Shown: positions 23,544-34,772 of the stretch, in pieces
Layout of the letters: every line of letters begins with the position of its first letter
How positions within the stretch are numbered: position 1 is the first letter of the stretch
NCBI GenBank assembly: GCA_030272155.1
Contig: CP126194.1
Span: 3,587,501-3,651,500, forward strand
DNA: 64,000 bases
Origin: Tetradesmus obliquus
Taxonomy: Eukaryota; Chlorophyta; Chlorophyceae; Sphaeropleales; Scenedesmaceae
Direction: 5' to 3'
The notes under the pieces: generated by a model
What the model saw: only the letters and a program-made list of their open reading frames with translations
Told to the model about the DNA's origin: nothing
Databases searched by the model: none
Position numbers and translations under genes: made by a program

Positions 23544-25005
23544 TCAGTCCTCGAGCATGACAAACAGCACACTGCTCAGCAGCAGCAGCACCAGCGCCAG
23601 CCACACCCGCATAAAGCTCTCCAGCAGCAGCGACGTCAGCAGCGCACCGATACCTGCAACGCCATACCCCGCAAGCCCAACCTCCCCTAGCTTCTGCGCG
23701 AGCAGGCACAGCTCCCAAACCACAGGAAGGCTCGAGAGTGCGGTCACACATCCCACCAGCCACACTGTGCGCATCACACGAATGAGCCCGGTCACACTTT
23801 CTGACGGCAGGCCAGACTCCCGCCGCAGAAAGCGTGTACGGGAAATGAGGTCTACTGTATACACTGCCACACTACTTAGCACGATCCCATGCGCCACCAT
23901 GATTGCGGAAAGGGTCGAAACACAGCATCCCGGGCCATCAGGAGGAACCCACGGCAGCACGTGCGTCGCAAACGGGTTCAGCCAGCGCAGCCGGTGCGAC
24001 AGCAGCTGCAGCTCGCCGCAGCGCGCAGTGCCGGCGCCATTGACCACTTGCGCACACAGTGCCGGCGCGCGGCTGAGGGCTAGCCCAGTTAGCAGCACTT
24101 GCAGTGCCGCATGCGAGCGCAGCGGCAGCGGCAGCGCCACTGCGCACAGGAAGCTGGCGCTAGCTGGACTCAGCAGCAGCAGCTGCAGCACCATGCCAAC
24201 CCAGCCACCGGTCAGCGCTGCGCTGCTGCTGCTGCTGCTGGTGATGCCGCACAAGCTCAGCACGACTGCCATGCGCAGGAGCCGTGCGCAAGACACGAGC
24301 ACTGTGCGCCAACGCTTGTATGGCTGCGGCGCGCTGCGCACAAGTGCTGCGTGTGCGATGGACAGAAGCAGGTTCAGCACGAGGCCGATTCGGCTGCTGA
24401 GGGGTAGGTCAGCCAGCATGCGCAGGCGCAGCAGCACTGTGGCGTTGGCCAGGGCGTTGATTCCCAGCACGGCTGCATCGCTGCCGAGGTAGCTGCGGGG
24501 ATGTGGTGGGGAGATGATGTGGGGCAGGGAGGAAAACAGATGCGGAGCGAAGGCGAGTCAGGAGGGACAGCGCTAACGCCAGGTCAGTGCAGAGTTGTGT
24601 TTGGCACTTGAGCTCACTGGTAATGGGGCTGCTGGGCGGCGAGACTTGTAGGCAGACTTCATTTGTGACGAGTTGTTGAGGCAACACGCTGCAAATGCTG
24701 TGGTGATGGTTCATGGGCCAGCAGTGCCCTGCTGTTGCCTCAACCCGCTGCTACTCACGTACCACAACACAGCACTTGACTGCCCGTGCTGTGTTGCAAA
24801 CAGAGCTACAGAAGTCATGTTTCCTGGCATGCTGCAGGCATGGCAGCAACACCTCTGCAACATAACTGCACCTTGGCAACATTGTGCTGCAGCATGTCCC
24901 TACTCACGTGCGGGCAGCCCTGTAGTCCAGCCAAGCCTGCTCCAGTTGAGGGGCCCCAGAGAACTCCAGCAGCCATGTTACTCGGCAAGGCAGCTGACTC
25001 CCCAT
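23544..25005 (-). CDS. Multi-pass membrane protein of unknown family
   Basis: Two exons, 25005-24908 and 24492-23544, join in phase (AC|C, giving ...RAARTYLGSDAAVLG...) to 348 residues. The start is the ATG at 25005, immediately followed by the conserved-looking WLLEFSGAPQLEQAWLDYR. Exon 2 has at least six hydrophobic segments (for example LVLNLLLSIAHAALV, MAVVLSLCGI, MVLQLLLLSPASASFLCAVA, VAHGIVLSSVAVYTVDLI, GIGALLTSLLLESFMRVWLA) and ends in an apolar helix with LED at the C terminus. It has few Lys, a short Ser run, and loops containing CGELQLLSHRLRW and SRTRFLRRESG. I do not recognise the family; the composition fits an integral membrane protein. It is divergent from acireductone dioxygenase. 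Confidence 0.68.
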
Positions 25006-25598
25006 GCCCTGCCTCTGCGCAGCAGCAGAAGCTAGCTGCTGCTTATGTTGCTGCTGGTGCAGCGCCTGCTGCTGGGTCTGCCTGTGTGTCCGCTGCTGCT
25101 GATGTTGTTGATGCTGATGCTACTGCAGCTGCTGCTAGCGCGGTGTATGAACGACAGCTAGTTGTGTTGATCACGCAGATTGTCGGGAACCTGTCAGAGA
25201 TGATCACGGCAGCAATTTGGACAGTCAGGCAGTGCTGCTACTCAGCAGGACTGCAGACTCCGTGCGCGGCTTTTGCCTGGCGTGCATTGAAGCTTGCAAA
25301 CATATTTACAGCTTAATGAGCGGGATCTTCGCCTGGTGGAAGCGGTGAGCAGCAGGAACCGATAGCTTGTAACCCGGTAGTGCGGTGTGTCGGAGGCCGG
25401 CAAGAACAATGGGGCAAAACATCGCAGATAACTAAGCAACGGATCACTAGTAAGAACGAACACGTGTCCGGCAGTAGATCGCACCGGGTTCCGCACGACA
25501 TAACACACCTGGGCGAGTTGCCCGCAGGATACGGCCCAAAGCAGACGGGTCGGTGACACAAAAACTTGCCCACAGAAGCTGACCAAGCATCAGCAACC
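25006..25598. promoter_or_regulatory. Divergent promoter region, membrane protein / acireductone dioxygenase
   Basis: 593 bp between two start codons on opposite strands. The stretch 25320-25560 is unusually free of CAG runs compared with its surroundings, as expected for regulatory sequence. No specific motif is claimed. Confidence 0.35.
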
Positions 25599-27975
25599 AT
25601 GGCAAACTTCACACCCGAGGAGCTCCGTCTGGCGGAGGTTGTTTGCAATTGGTTGCTGGCACCTTTTGCAAATCTGTGCACACACATAAACTAATGATGT
25701 GTTTTGGTTCCCCTCTGCAGCCTCAGCCTATCGAGGAGAGCACGCTGGAGGCCTGGTACATGGACGACTCAGACGCAGACCAACGTTTGCCACACAAGTA
25801 AGGCATCTGATGCAGCCAACGTGCGTTCCAGGGTCTCACTACAACCAACATTAAGTGTGGACAGCAACATCCCTGCCTGGCGCAACCAGCAGTCAAGGAT
25901 TCCTCACCCCTCCCACACTCCCACAACAGCTGCTGCTGCTGTTGCTGCTGCTACTGCTGCCGGTGCTGCTGCTGCTTCGGCTGACCGCACATCTGCACTG
26001 TTACTCGTCAGGTTGGAGCCCAACCAGCCCTGCTCGCTGCAGGCGCTGCGTGAGCTTGGTGTGCTGTCTTGGAAGCTGGATGCAGACAAGTGGGAGAATG
26101 ACCCAAAGCTAGAGGCCATCAAGAAAGTGCGCAGCTACAACTACACAGTAAGTGCCCTGCAGCGCGTTTGGGGCCTAGCTCAAGCTCTTAAGGAGAAAAA
26201 CAGTGCTGCAATTGAGCAAGTTGTGTGGTATGTCGGATAGGGGCTGTCCTCTGCCACTGGCAGAGTGCAGCAAGTCCTTGAAAGCAACTGCAGTGCGTCA
26301 TGAGCAGCAGCAGCTTGCCGCAACATAGCAGTCAGCCAGAAGGCTGTGAATGCCTAATGATGGAAGCACAGGTATCGCCAGCTTTCCTTTCGTCCTTGCA
26401 GTTGTGTGACAGGCAACCCTGCCCCTCCCCACACAGCGCACCCAGCATACCAGATGTACTGTCATAACCTGTTGTGGCTCATACCATCCAAGATGGTTAT
26501 TATGTGTTCAAAGACGTGGTTATTATGTGTTCAACCTGTTGTGGCTCCACACCATCCAAGATGGTGCCAGGACCCACATGTAGCTGTCCTCTCTCTATAA
26601 CCATGTTTGGGCTCCGCTTGCTCTGGCGTCCTGCTGCGCTGCGGTTGCTATGTGCCTGAGCAGGAGGTGATTGAGATCTCACCCGACAGGCTGCCTGGCT
26701 ATGCTGACAAGATCAAGAGCTTCTATGAGGAGCACATCCACACAGACGAGGAGATTCGCTACATCCTGGACGGCAGAGGTGAGCTGGGCGGCACGGGGTG
26801 AACACGTTGCTGCTGCTGCTGCTGCTGTTATGCCACAAGTCGAGTGCAGTGTTAGTGCACATGCAACATAAACAGAAGTATAAGCAACAGCTGCATGCAA
26901 AAAGCCACACCCGCCAAGCCTAAGAGTGTAGCTCGAGCAACAGCCGCCCGCCTTGGCCTGCACAAAGCGCCAAAGTGCCAACAATGTTTTCAGGAGTAAA
27001 TCTGTTATGTTATGATGCGCTCAACCCTTGGACGTGCGGACACTGTCACTGCCCTGCGCACATGCCAGCCGCCACAATCTCTGCACTGATTATCCGCAGG
27101 CTGCACAACCTTACGCATGACATGCGTGCTGCCGCTGCCGCTTGTCCTGCTCACCATACTGGCTGCACAACTCGCTGCTCGCAGGCTACTTTGATGTGCG
27201 GGACATTCAGGACCGCTGGATCCGCATCCAGTGTGCCAAGGGTGACCTGATTGTGCTGCCTGAGGGCATCTACCACCGCTTCACGCTGGACACCAATGAC
27301 TACCTCAAGGTACAGAGTGATGCCGGCATGTTGTCATTTGTAACATGTTATGTGACATGTTGTGTGTGTGCTATGTGGTGTGTACTGCTTCCTAATGGCA
27401 TCTACCACCACTTCACACTGGACACCAAAATGACTACCTCAAGGTACAGAGCGATGCCTGCATAACAGAAAACTGTAATGTGTTAAGTAACATGTTATGT
27501 GTGGTATGTGGTGTGTGCTGCTGCCTGAGGGCATCTACCACCGCTTCACTCTGGACACCAATGACCTCAAGGTAAAGCACAGTTACGCCAGCTTTGCTGC
27601 TGCTGCTGCTCACTGCATGCCAACAACATGTTACATGACAAATAGCGTGTTTACTTTTACCACAGTTTACCCTGGACACCAGTGACTACCTCAAGGGCGG
27701 CTGTGCTGCTGCTGCTGCTGATTATTGTTATGATGTGACGTGTTACATGGTTTGTTACGCAACAACGTGGCAGCATAACCTACTTCATGCAATGTGAACA
27801 TCTGTCCTCGCTGATGTGTGTCGGCTCTGCGTGTGCTGTATGTGTTGCTGTGCAGGCGATGCGGCTGTTTGTGGGTGTGCCTGTGTGGACGCCACACAAC
27901 AGGCCGCAGGAGGAGAACCCCTCACGGCTTAACTACCTGAAGGCATTCGGCAAGCAGCAGGCGGCAGCAGCTTGA
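25599..27975 (+). CDS. ARD: Acireductone dioxygenase (methionine salvage)
   Basis: Six exons, 25599-25637, 25721-25797, 26012-26147, 26664-26778, 27185-27309 and 27856-27975, in phase, 203 residues (family 180-200). The cupin metal ligands are all present: [10 protein letters not shown] gives H108, H110 and E114, and GIYHRFT gives H153. Other family signatures are EAWYMDD near the N terminus, [16 protein letters not shown], and [15 protein letters not shown] near the C terminus. The enzyme oxidises acireductone in the methionine salvage cycle; Fe2+ gives the keto-acid of methionine and Ni2+ the off-pathway products. There is no signal peptide, so it is cytosolic or nuclear as in other eukaryotes. 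Intron 5 holds three decayed copies of the end of exon 5, including the HRFTLD codons and the donor. Confidence 0.95.
26467..26565 (+). repeat. Duplicated intron segment in ARD intron 3
   Basis: ACCTGTTGTGGCTC...ACCATCCAAGATGGT occurs at 26467 and 26534, and GTGGTTATTATGTGTTCAA overlaps both copies as a shorter repeat. The period is about 67 bp. No exon sequence is involved here. Confidence 0.7.
27258..27700 (+). repeat. Four copies of the exon 5 end and donor (ARD)
   Basis: The true exon end, GGCATCTACCACCGCTTCAC through CTCAAG|GTACAG (27265-27314), is followed in the intron by copies at about 27391-27450, 27528-27576 and 27663-27698. Copy 1 has a one-base insertion (ACCAAAATGAC) and a His-for-Arg change, copy 2 lacks three bases (no TAC codon), and copy 3 keeps only the last 36 bp and has lost GT (AAGGGC). 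Decay increases with distance. Confidence 0.88.
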
Positions 27976-30030
27976 GCGGCAGCAGCAGCAGCATTGTCAG
28001 AGCGAATGAGGGCGGCGCTGGTGGATGAGCAGCAGCAGCAGCAGCAGCAGCAGTGGCGTGCCAGTCAGCAGTAGCGGCTGGTGGAGTGGCAGTTGCGGTT
28101 GGAGCAGTGGCAGTTGCGGCTGCCTTTGAAGCAAGAGGAGCAGCAGCCAAGGCGGCCGCTGGAGAGTGGGGCAGCTACAGCAACAGCAGCGCAGCAGTAG
28201 CTGGGAAGGTTGCAGTAGCAGCTGTACATTGTGACACCTGCAATGATTGACCTGCATGCTTATATATTGTGAGAGTGCCTGGCAGCAGGTGTGTTGCTGA
28301 AACGCAAGATCACATCAGCCTGTGCCAGAAACATGTGCAGCTACCATACTTGTGCTTGCAGTTATCGCTGTTGTCATCATCATACTTCGGCTAGTAGCTA
28401 CTGCTGCAGCAGAGCTTCATCAGCGCTGCACCAGCGCCTGGATGGTGTGTGCCGTGTTTCGTGCCTCGCTTTTGGTGCTGATACGTGCTGCGCAGCAGGC
28501 ACGGCGTGCTCCTCCTGTATCAGAAGCTGTGTGCAGCAGGCGCAGCAGAACCTGCAGTGTGCGGCTTCTGCTGCAAGTTGCGGCTGTCGTATGCTGGCAG
28601 ATGTGTACGTTTTTGTGGCTGCATGTCATGCATGCGCCAATCTTCAAGCACATCTGCTGACATGGCGCTGGGCTGTGCCCAGCGTGGCTTACAGCAGTTG
28701 TTTCCCTGCAATTGGCGGGGCACCAACACACCAATCAGGCCTGACTGGGTCGAGCACGGTCACTGTCCTTGATGCAAAACTGTCCTACAAATGATGGTGG
28801 TATTTAACAGCATACAACCAAGAAAATCAATGTGAGCTGGTTGCAAGCAGCCAGAGCTGCCGCAGCGGCTGCATCCAGTGGTTGCTCCACGCGCGATGTC
28901 GTTCATCATCATCATGTTACCCGTCAAGCCATAGCGCGGTGTCATTGTGCAGTTCACCGTGTAGCTGGCACGGTGCATGTTGCATGCATCACAAGGTGGG
29001 TTCGAACAGATGTGCTGATGGACACTGTCATGTCATTGGCAGCAGCACACATGCATGCATGCAGACCTCACAAGGCTCCGGAGCAGGATCCTGCTTCAGC
29101 ATTGCACCACGTGGGCTGGTTGCCTGCATGTGGCTGTGTCGCTTACAAAAGCAGCTCCAGAACACACAACAGCCAGGCTGCCTGCCTCACGCCACATGTA
29201 CCTGGCATATGTGGGAGTATGGCATATGTGGCAGTACATACTCAATCACATTGCGCTGCTACATAGCCACGCCACATCAATCACATTGCGCTGCTACATA
29301 GCCACGCCACATCGTTGTTGACAATCACAGGCAACTTGCATATAATGCTGAAGCGACAGCATGGCTGGCAGTCAAAGTGGCTATACTGACTAGCGGCACA
29401 GTGCAGCAGCGCACATGCTCAGGCGCCCTAGCGCAGCTCATGGTCTAAACGCCCGGCCGCTGCATCCATTGCGCTGACCCACTGCCTGCACAACCCCGCT
29501 GCTGTGCCGGACACTTGCGGCAACTATCTGCAGACTCACGCATCGCCTAGACTCCTGCCTATGCCAAACATGCACAGCCAGCAGACACTGCTGCTGCTTC
29601 TTTCAGCTAACTCTTCCAAACATCTAGCTCTGGCCACTGGTCCTATAGGAGGAGTAGGAGCTATGGGTGCCCTCAATCTGCCCTGAAGTGACTATCAGGG
29701 CCGGCGGGACACAGACACCCTTCAGTGCTGTCAGCAATCATGCCTGCTATCCATGCACAGCAGCACCCTCCTGAAGCGAGGCCCCAGCAAAACTGCAAAC
29801 TGATGCTGTGCTGCACTGCATCAGGCATCAGGCCGGAACAGCAGTACAAACTGGCAACAGCCCTAGCGCCAGCACCAAGGGCCACAGCCCCAGCAACACT
29901 GCGCTCTGATGCTGTGCTGCACCGCAGGCGCAGCTGAGAGGACGTCACAGCTGCATTCGGTCGCAGCTGTTTGGTCACAGCAGCATGCTGATGTAATCGC
30001 AGCGCCTTTACTTCAGTCGCAGCTGCGTGG
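27976..30030. other. Convergent intergenic space between ARD and MAP3K-epsilon
   Basis: No gene is supported over this 2 kb. It holds CAG/CTG runs just after the ARD stop (28025-28055), a perfect 35-bp tandem repeat at 29243-29312, and a copy of the last coding bases of the kinase gene at 29959-30000. Cys-rich frames near 28290-28790 have no recognised family. Confidence 0.45.
29243..29312. repeat. Perfect 35-bp tandem duplication
   Basis: CAATCACATTGCGCTGCTAC + ATAGCCACGCCACAT occurs twice head-to-tail without a difference (29243-29277 and 29278-29312). A shorter GGCATATGTGG duplication lies just upstream. Confidence 0.85.
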
Positions 30031-30057
30031 TCACAGCAGCACGTTGATGTGGAAGGC
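29959..30057 (-). repeat. Copy of the last codons and stop of the kinase gene, just downstream
   Basis: The + strand segment CAGTCGCAGCTGCGTGGTCA...CACGTTGATGT (30015-30050), the complement of the final HINVLL-stop codons and some 3' UTR, is repeated as CGGTCGCAGCTGTTTGGTCA...CATGCTGATGT at 29958-29993, 57 bp away. The copy would read HINMLL-stop in part. Confidence 0.75.
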
Positions 30058-32750
30058 GTTGAGCAGCTTTTGAGCCTCCACCTTGACAGCATCCTCGCCA
30101 CGCCCCTCATGCTCCAACAGCCGCAGCAGCACCTCCTGCAGGCGGGTGGCAGCAGCAGCAGCAGAAGCACATGAACCACAAGCTGGATGTTACATCACGT
30201 TGACAGCAGCTGCAGCAGAGTGAAGCATCGTCTTCAGCAAACAAGCAGCGCCGCGCTGTGCTGGCGACGATTGGCAGAACACGACTGGCAGGGAAGCGCG
30301 CGCAAACTACCGCAGTTCAAATAGACATGCAGCGCTGCGGGCAACATGGTCCTAGCTCACTGCTCAGATGTGAACATGCCAGTTTGAGCAGCGCTGCAAG
30401 CGCAGAGAACACACTACACTTCCCGCTGATGGCTGACCTTCACAACCCACCATCAGCACCTGCACGCAAGCCTGCTGCCACCCAAGCATCCCATCCCACC
30501 CCGCCCCAACTAACCTGGATCCTATACTTCATAATGAACTCCTTAGGCCGCGGGTAGTGCTGGTACATCAGCCGCACAACTTCCAGCAGCTTGGCCCGCA
30601 GGATGGGGGCACTCGCAGGGCTGCCGCCAGCAGCAGCAGCAGCAGCAGCCGCCTGGCTGCCTGGTGCTGCTGCTGCGCCTGCCAGGCCTGCTGTGAGCGG
30701 CTCCAGCAGGTGCGGCACTAGGCCTCCTGTGGCTAGCGACACAGCAACCTTGGAGGACCTGCGGTGGGGGTTATTGCAGGGGTGTGTGGAGGGCAGGGAC
30801 AGTGGAAAGACGGTGGTTCAGGAACACATTAGTGGCCTGTCAGGCCGCTGTGAGGGGTTCTAGCAGGTGTGGCACTAGGCAACCTGTGGCTAGGGACACA
30901 GCAACCTTGGAGGACCTGCAACAAGGCGATAGTGCAAGCAGTGAGGATGGAAGGCGTTGAATGGCGTGGCGGGTCGGGGCGCGGGGCAAGTGTGGGTGAT
31001 GGGTGCAAGATGGGTGGGAGATGGGTGTTTGCTGATACCAACACAACAAGGTGTGACCATACACAGCCTTGCTACTGGTGGTATCCGGGCTTCCTAATAC
31101 ATCCCATCACAAAACCTACACGCACGCACAGCCAGATCCCAAATGCCTACTCCCAGCCTGCAGCCTCAGGCCCCGAGCACACACTTAGCTGTCGAACAGC
31201 GTTCTCACAAGCAGAGCGCATTTCACCACCCAGCAAGCATAGCAAAAGCACACAACATGTATCAGTCATATGTCACATCGGCGCTGTGCCGCACCTGCCC
31301 AGCATGACCTTCAGGGTGTCCAGCATCTGCTGCAGCCCCAGATCTAAGAAAACAGCACAAAACGACAACTACAAAGCATAGCATCAGCACAGAACACACA
31401 TCCACGCTGAAAACATAGAGTTCACAGAAGGTTTCATTGTACATGTAAGCAGAGGGCTGCGCCGCACCTGCCCAGCATGACCTTGAGGCTGTCCAGCATC
31501 TGCGGCAGCACGGGGCTGCGCGCGCTGGCCGCGTTTCTGCACAGCCGCCCCAGCACCTCCACCAGCTGCCCCGCAGCCTCGCGGCTCACCAGCCGGCTCT
31601 CCACGCGGCTGTGGTCCTCAGCCAGCCAGATGTCCAGCGTGCGCATGAGCCCAACCTGCACCTGAGGCTCCTGTTATATTGCGGCAGCAGTTGACAAAAT
31701 GGCAGCAGCAGGAACAGCCGCCAGCAGCAGCAGATGTTAGCACACGCAGTGCAAACGCGCGCGGCGGGGTGAAGCAAGCAGGCCAGCTGACGGCTTCCAC
31801 AGCAGTATCTGACCAGACCAGCGCAGCGCAGCACAGCACACCCAGCCCCGACTGCCTACATGTCTGCAAGACACCACGAGGCACAAGACGTCAAGCAGCG
31901 CCGTAAAACAGCTCACATCAGTACCCAGCAGCTGCAGGGAAATGTCTGAAGCATCAAGCCAGGAAGCATCCCAAGTAGATATGTTAAGCTTAACAAAGAG
32001 ACTCCAGGCTGTCATGAAAAGCGCACCTCAGTGCCCAGCAGCTGCAGGAAGATGTCCAGGCCGCTGCTGGCCCACAGCTTGGCTCGCGTGCTGCTGCTGG
32101 TGCTGACCATGCCGCACAGCAGCGGCAGCACGTACGCGCGCACCGCGGCGCGCCGTGCATCAGCTGCTGCTGCTGCTGATAGTACTGCAGGGTCTGCGAG
32201 GGGGTCACCTGCCGCAGCAGCAGATGCGCTGCTGGAGGCTGCTGCGGCGCTGCTGCCTGGCGCTGCTTGCGGAGCGTGGTAGGAGGAGACTGCCTCGGAG
32301 GCAAACCTACAGCAGCAGCAGCAGCAGCAGCAGCAGTGGCACCATCTTGCACAGCACGCAACGTGTTCAAAGAGCTACAACCATGACAGTATCGGGCAGA
32401 AGGCTTGAAACAAGCCACAAGACACAAGATGCCAAGGGCGTCACACATCTCCCGCTCAACCAACCACGTAAGGGCAGACATCTGCTTGTTTGTTTATGCA
32501 GCAGCAATTGCAGCCAAGGGCGTCATGTCTTCCCTCCCACCTGCAGAGGTGTGGCACGATGCCGCCTGTCGCAGCCACCTCCAGGTGCACGCGCCGGTTA
32601 AACTTGCAGATGTTGTACAACGCCTGCAGCGCCTCCAGCACCACTGCCTGGCCGGAGGCTGCCTCGCGCTCACGTGACAGGAACGGCACCTGCGGCATGC
32701 GGCACATGACAACAGAGTTGGAGACACGTCGACATCCGGCAGATGAGCAG

Positions 32751-32783
<33 letters not shown>

Positions 32784-34732
32784 GCTGTCCAGAACAAGCA
32801 GCGGCAGCTCTGAAGCGCCGGCCTAAGCAGCAGCTTGGTGAGCTTTTGCAGCGTCAGGTGTTGCAGCCCGCGCAGCAGGAGGCGCTACCAGCTCAGCTGC
32901 TGCTGCTGCAGGCCCCATGTGTGGGCTCACCAGCTGTCCTATGGCTCCCGACTCCTTGACGGCGGGCAGCACGCTGGGCTCGCTGGTCAGCAGCCGCAGC
33001 GTGCGCGTCACCTGCACAAAGGGGGCAGGAAGAGCATTCGACGGATGAACTGCAACATACAATTAGCACCCACGATGGCCAAGACCCTACTGCATGCAAT
33101 TCAAATCTTGCGGTTGATGTATGCTAGAAGTAACTTACACACACGAGGCAGACTGACGAGAGTCGCATAGACAAGACATAGGTGCCGCAGCCACAGCCGC
33201 CACAGCTCACCTTGAGCGACAGCCCGAGCTGAGCTGCTTGCAGCTTCCTATTGTACCAGGTGTCTGTGGTAGCGTATGCCGCATGAACGCACCGTGTAGG
33301 CCCTCCACCTATCTGCTCACCTTGAGCAGCCCAGGCATCTGCAGCCGCTGCGTGAGGTCCAGCAGCTGCTGCAGGTTGTCCTTGCTGCACATCCAGCCCT
33401 TGACCACGCTGTCGCACGCAGACAGCACCAGCAGCAGGTCCAGGCACTTCTCCAGCAGCGCCTCGTTGCGGCCAGCCAGCGACAGCGCAGGCGGCTGCGC
33501 AGCGCACGGCCCAAAGCTTGCGGCTGCTGCTGCTGCTGCTGCGGAGGCCTTTTCGTCCACGCTGTGCGCGCGGCGGTGCTGCTGCAGCTCATCGAGGCCT
33601 GCAGCAGGCACAGCAGCAATGAGCGTACTAAACTTGTTCCCATATGTGCCAACAGATTTCCCTCATGCAATCTTTGCACCTAACGCATGCAACGCCAACA
33701 CAGTGCTATGCATGCCTCTCAGGTAGCTATCCCTGCCGGCAACATGTCGATATCAGCAGCACCAACTCCTCACGCGCAACCGCAGTCAAGAGCGCTGCAA
33801 TCGCAATCCAGCTCCGCACCCACCTGCCAGCGCTGTCTCCCTGCCTGCTGCGCCTCTGCGCCCCGAGCCCCCAGCAGCCTTGCCGCCTGCTGCTGCTGCT
33901 GCCTGGCTGTCCAGCCCTAGCCCCTGCCCCACACTTGGGCTACTGGGGCTGTGCATATGATGCAGCTTGAGCCCTAATAACGACCCTGCGCCAGCGCCAG
34001 CACCACCACCAGCAACTGAAGCTACACTGCCAGCCACGCTGCTGGTCGTGTAGCCGCCGCGCTGCTGCTGCTGCCGCTGCCAGCTGATGGTCTGCTTGAT
34101 GACAGCATACAGCCGCGTGACGAGCCCATTGTGTGCGAAGATGCGGCAGATGTAGTTGAGGGGCAGCGCGCCGTACGTTTCCAGCACTTGGAAGATGCAG
34201 CAGACCGCTGTGTAGGTGAGGCTGGCTGGGTCGTGGATGTTGTCATTGACCATCAACACCAGGCACCTGCAGGAAAGTGCGGTGCAATGCAGATAGGAAA
34301 AATGCAGCACATGCAAATGTTCGAGCTGTTGCACGCATGTGCTGTCGTTGGCCACGAGCACCAGACACAGAGGGGGTGCAGTCCAGCAAGTACAGATGCA
34401 GTGCATTCGGACGTTCGAGCAGGTGCATGCATGTGTTGGCTTCTGCCATGAGCACCAGGCATCTGCAGCAAAGTGCGGCACGCAGCATTGCAGCAATGTG
34501 GTTGCAGGAGTGTGCTGTACAGCAGACAGCAGCAGCCACAGCTGCAGGCAACATGACCAGATGCTATCGCACACGCACTTCTGCCGCGCCGCACCTTAGC
34601 CCGCCACAAGCAATGAACATCTGCAGCGTGGTCTCCTTGGTAAAGCACAGCGCCTCCACAAAAGCAGCAGCCTTGCCGCGCAGCCGAGCCAGCTCAGCGC
34701 TGCTGCCCACAGGCAGCGCACCAAACGCGCCA

Positions 34733-34772
<40 letters not shown>

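Noticed and set aside
23515..24492. Open frame on + opposite the multi-pass membrane protein
   Set aside because: It is Arg/Ser-rich and without domains, while the - frame has a coherent membrane-protein pattern and an in-phase first exon.
28485..28772. Cys-rich frame (VCGFC, GRCVRFCGCMSC) as a zinc-finger gene
   Set aside because: Cys spacing fits no known finger, there are no splice-supported continuations, and it lies in ordinary intergenic sequence.
28990..29012. GGGTTCGAAC, like the T-arm of a tRNA
   Set aside because: No matching acceptor stem, D-arm or anticodon arm can be drawn around it.
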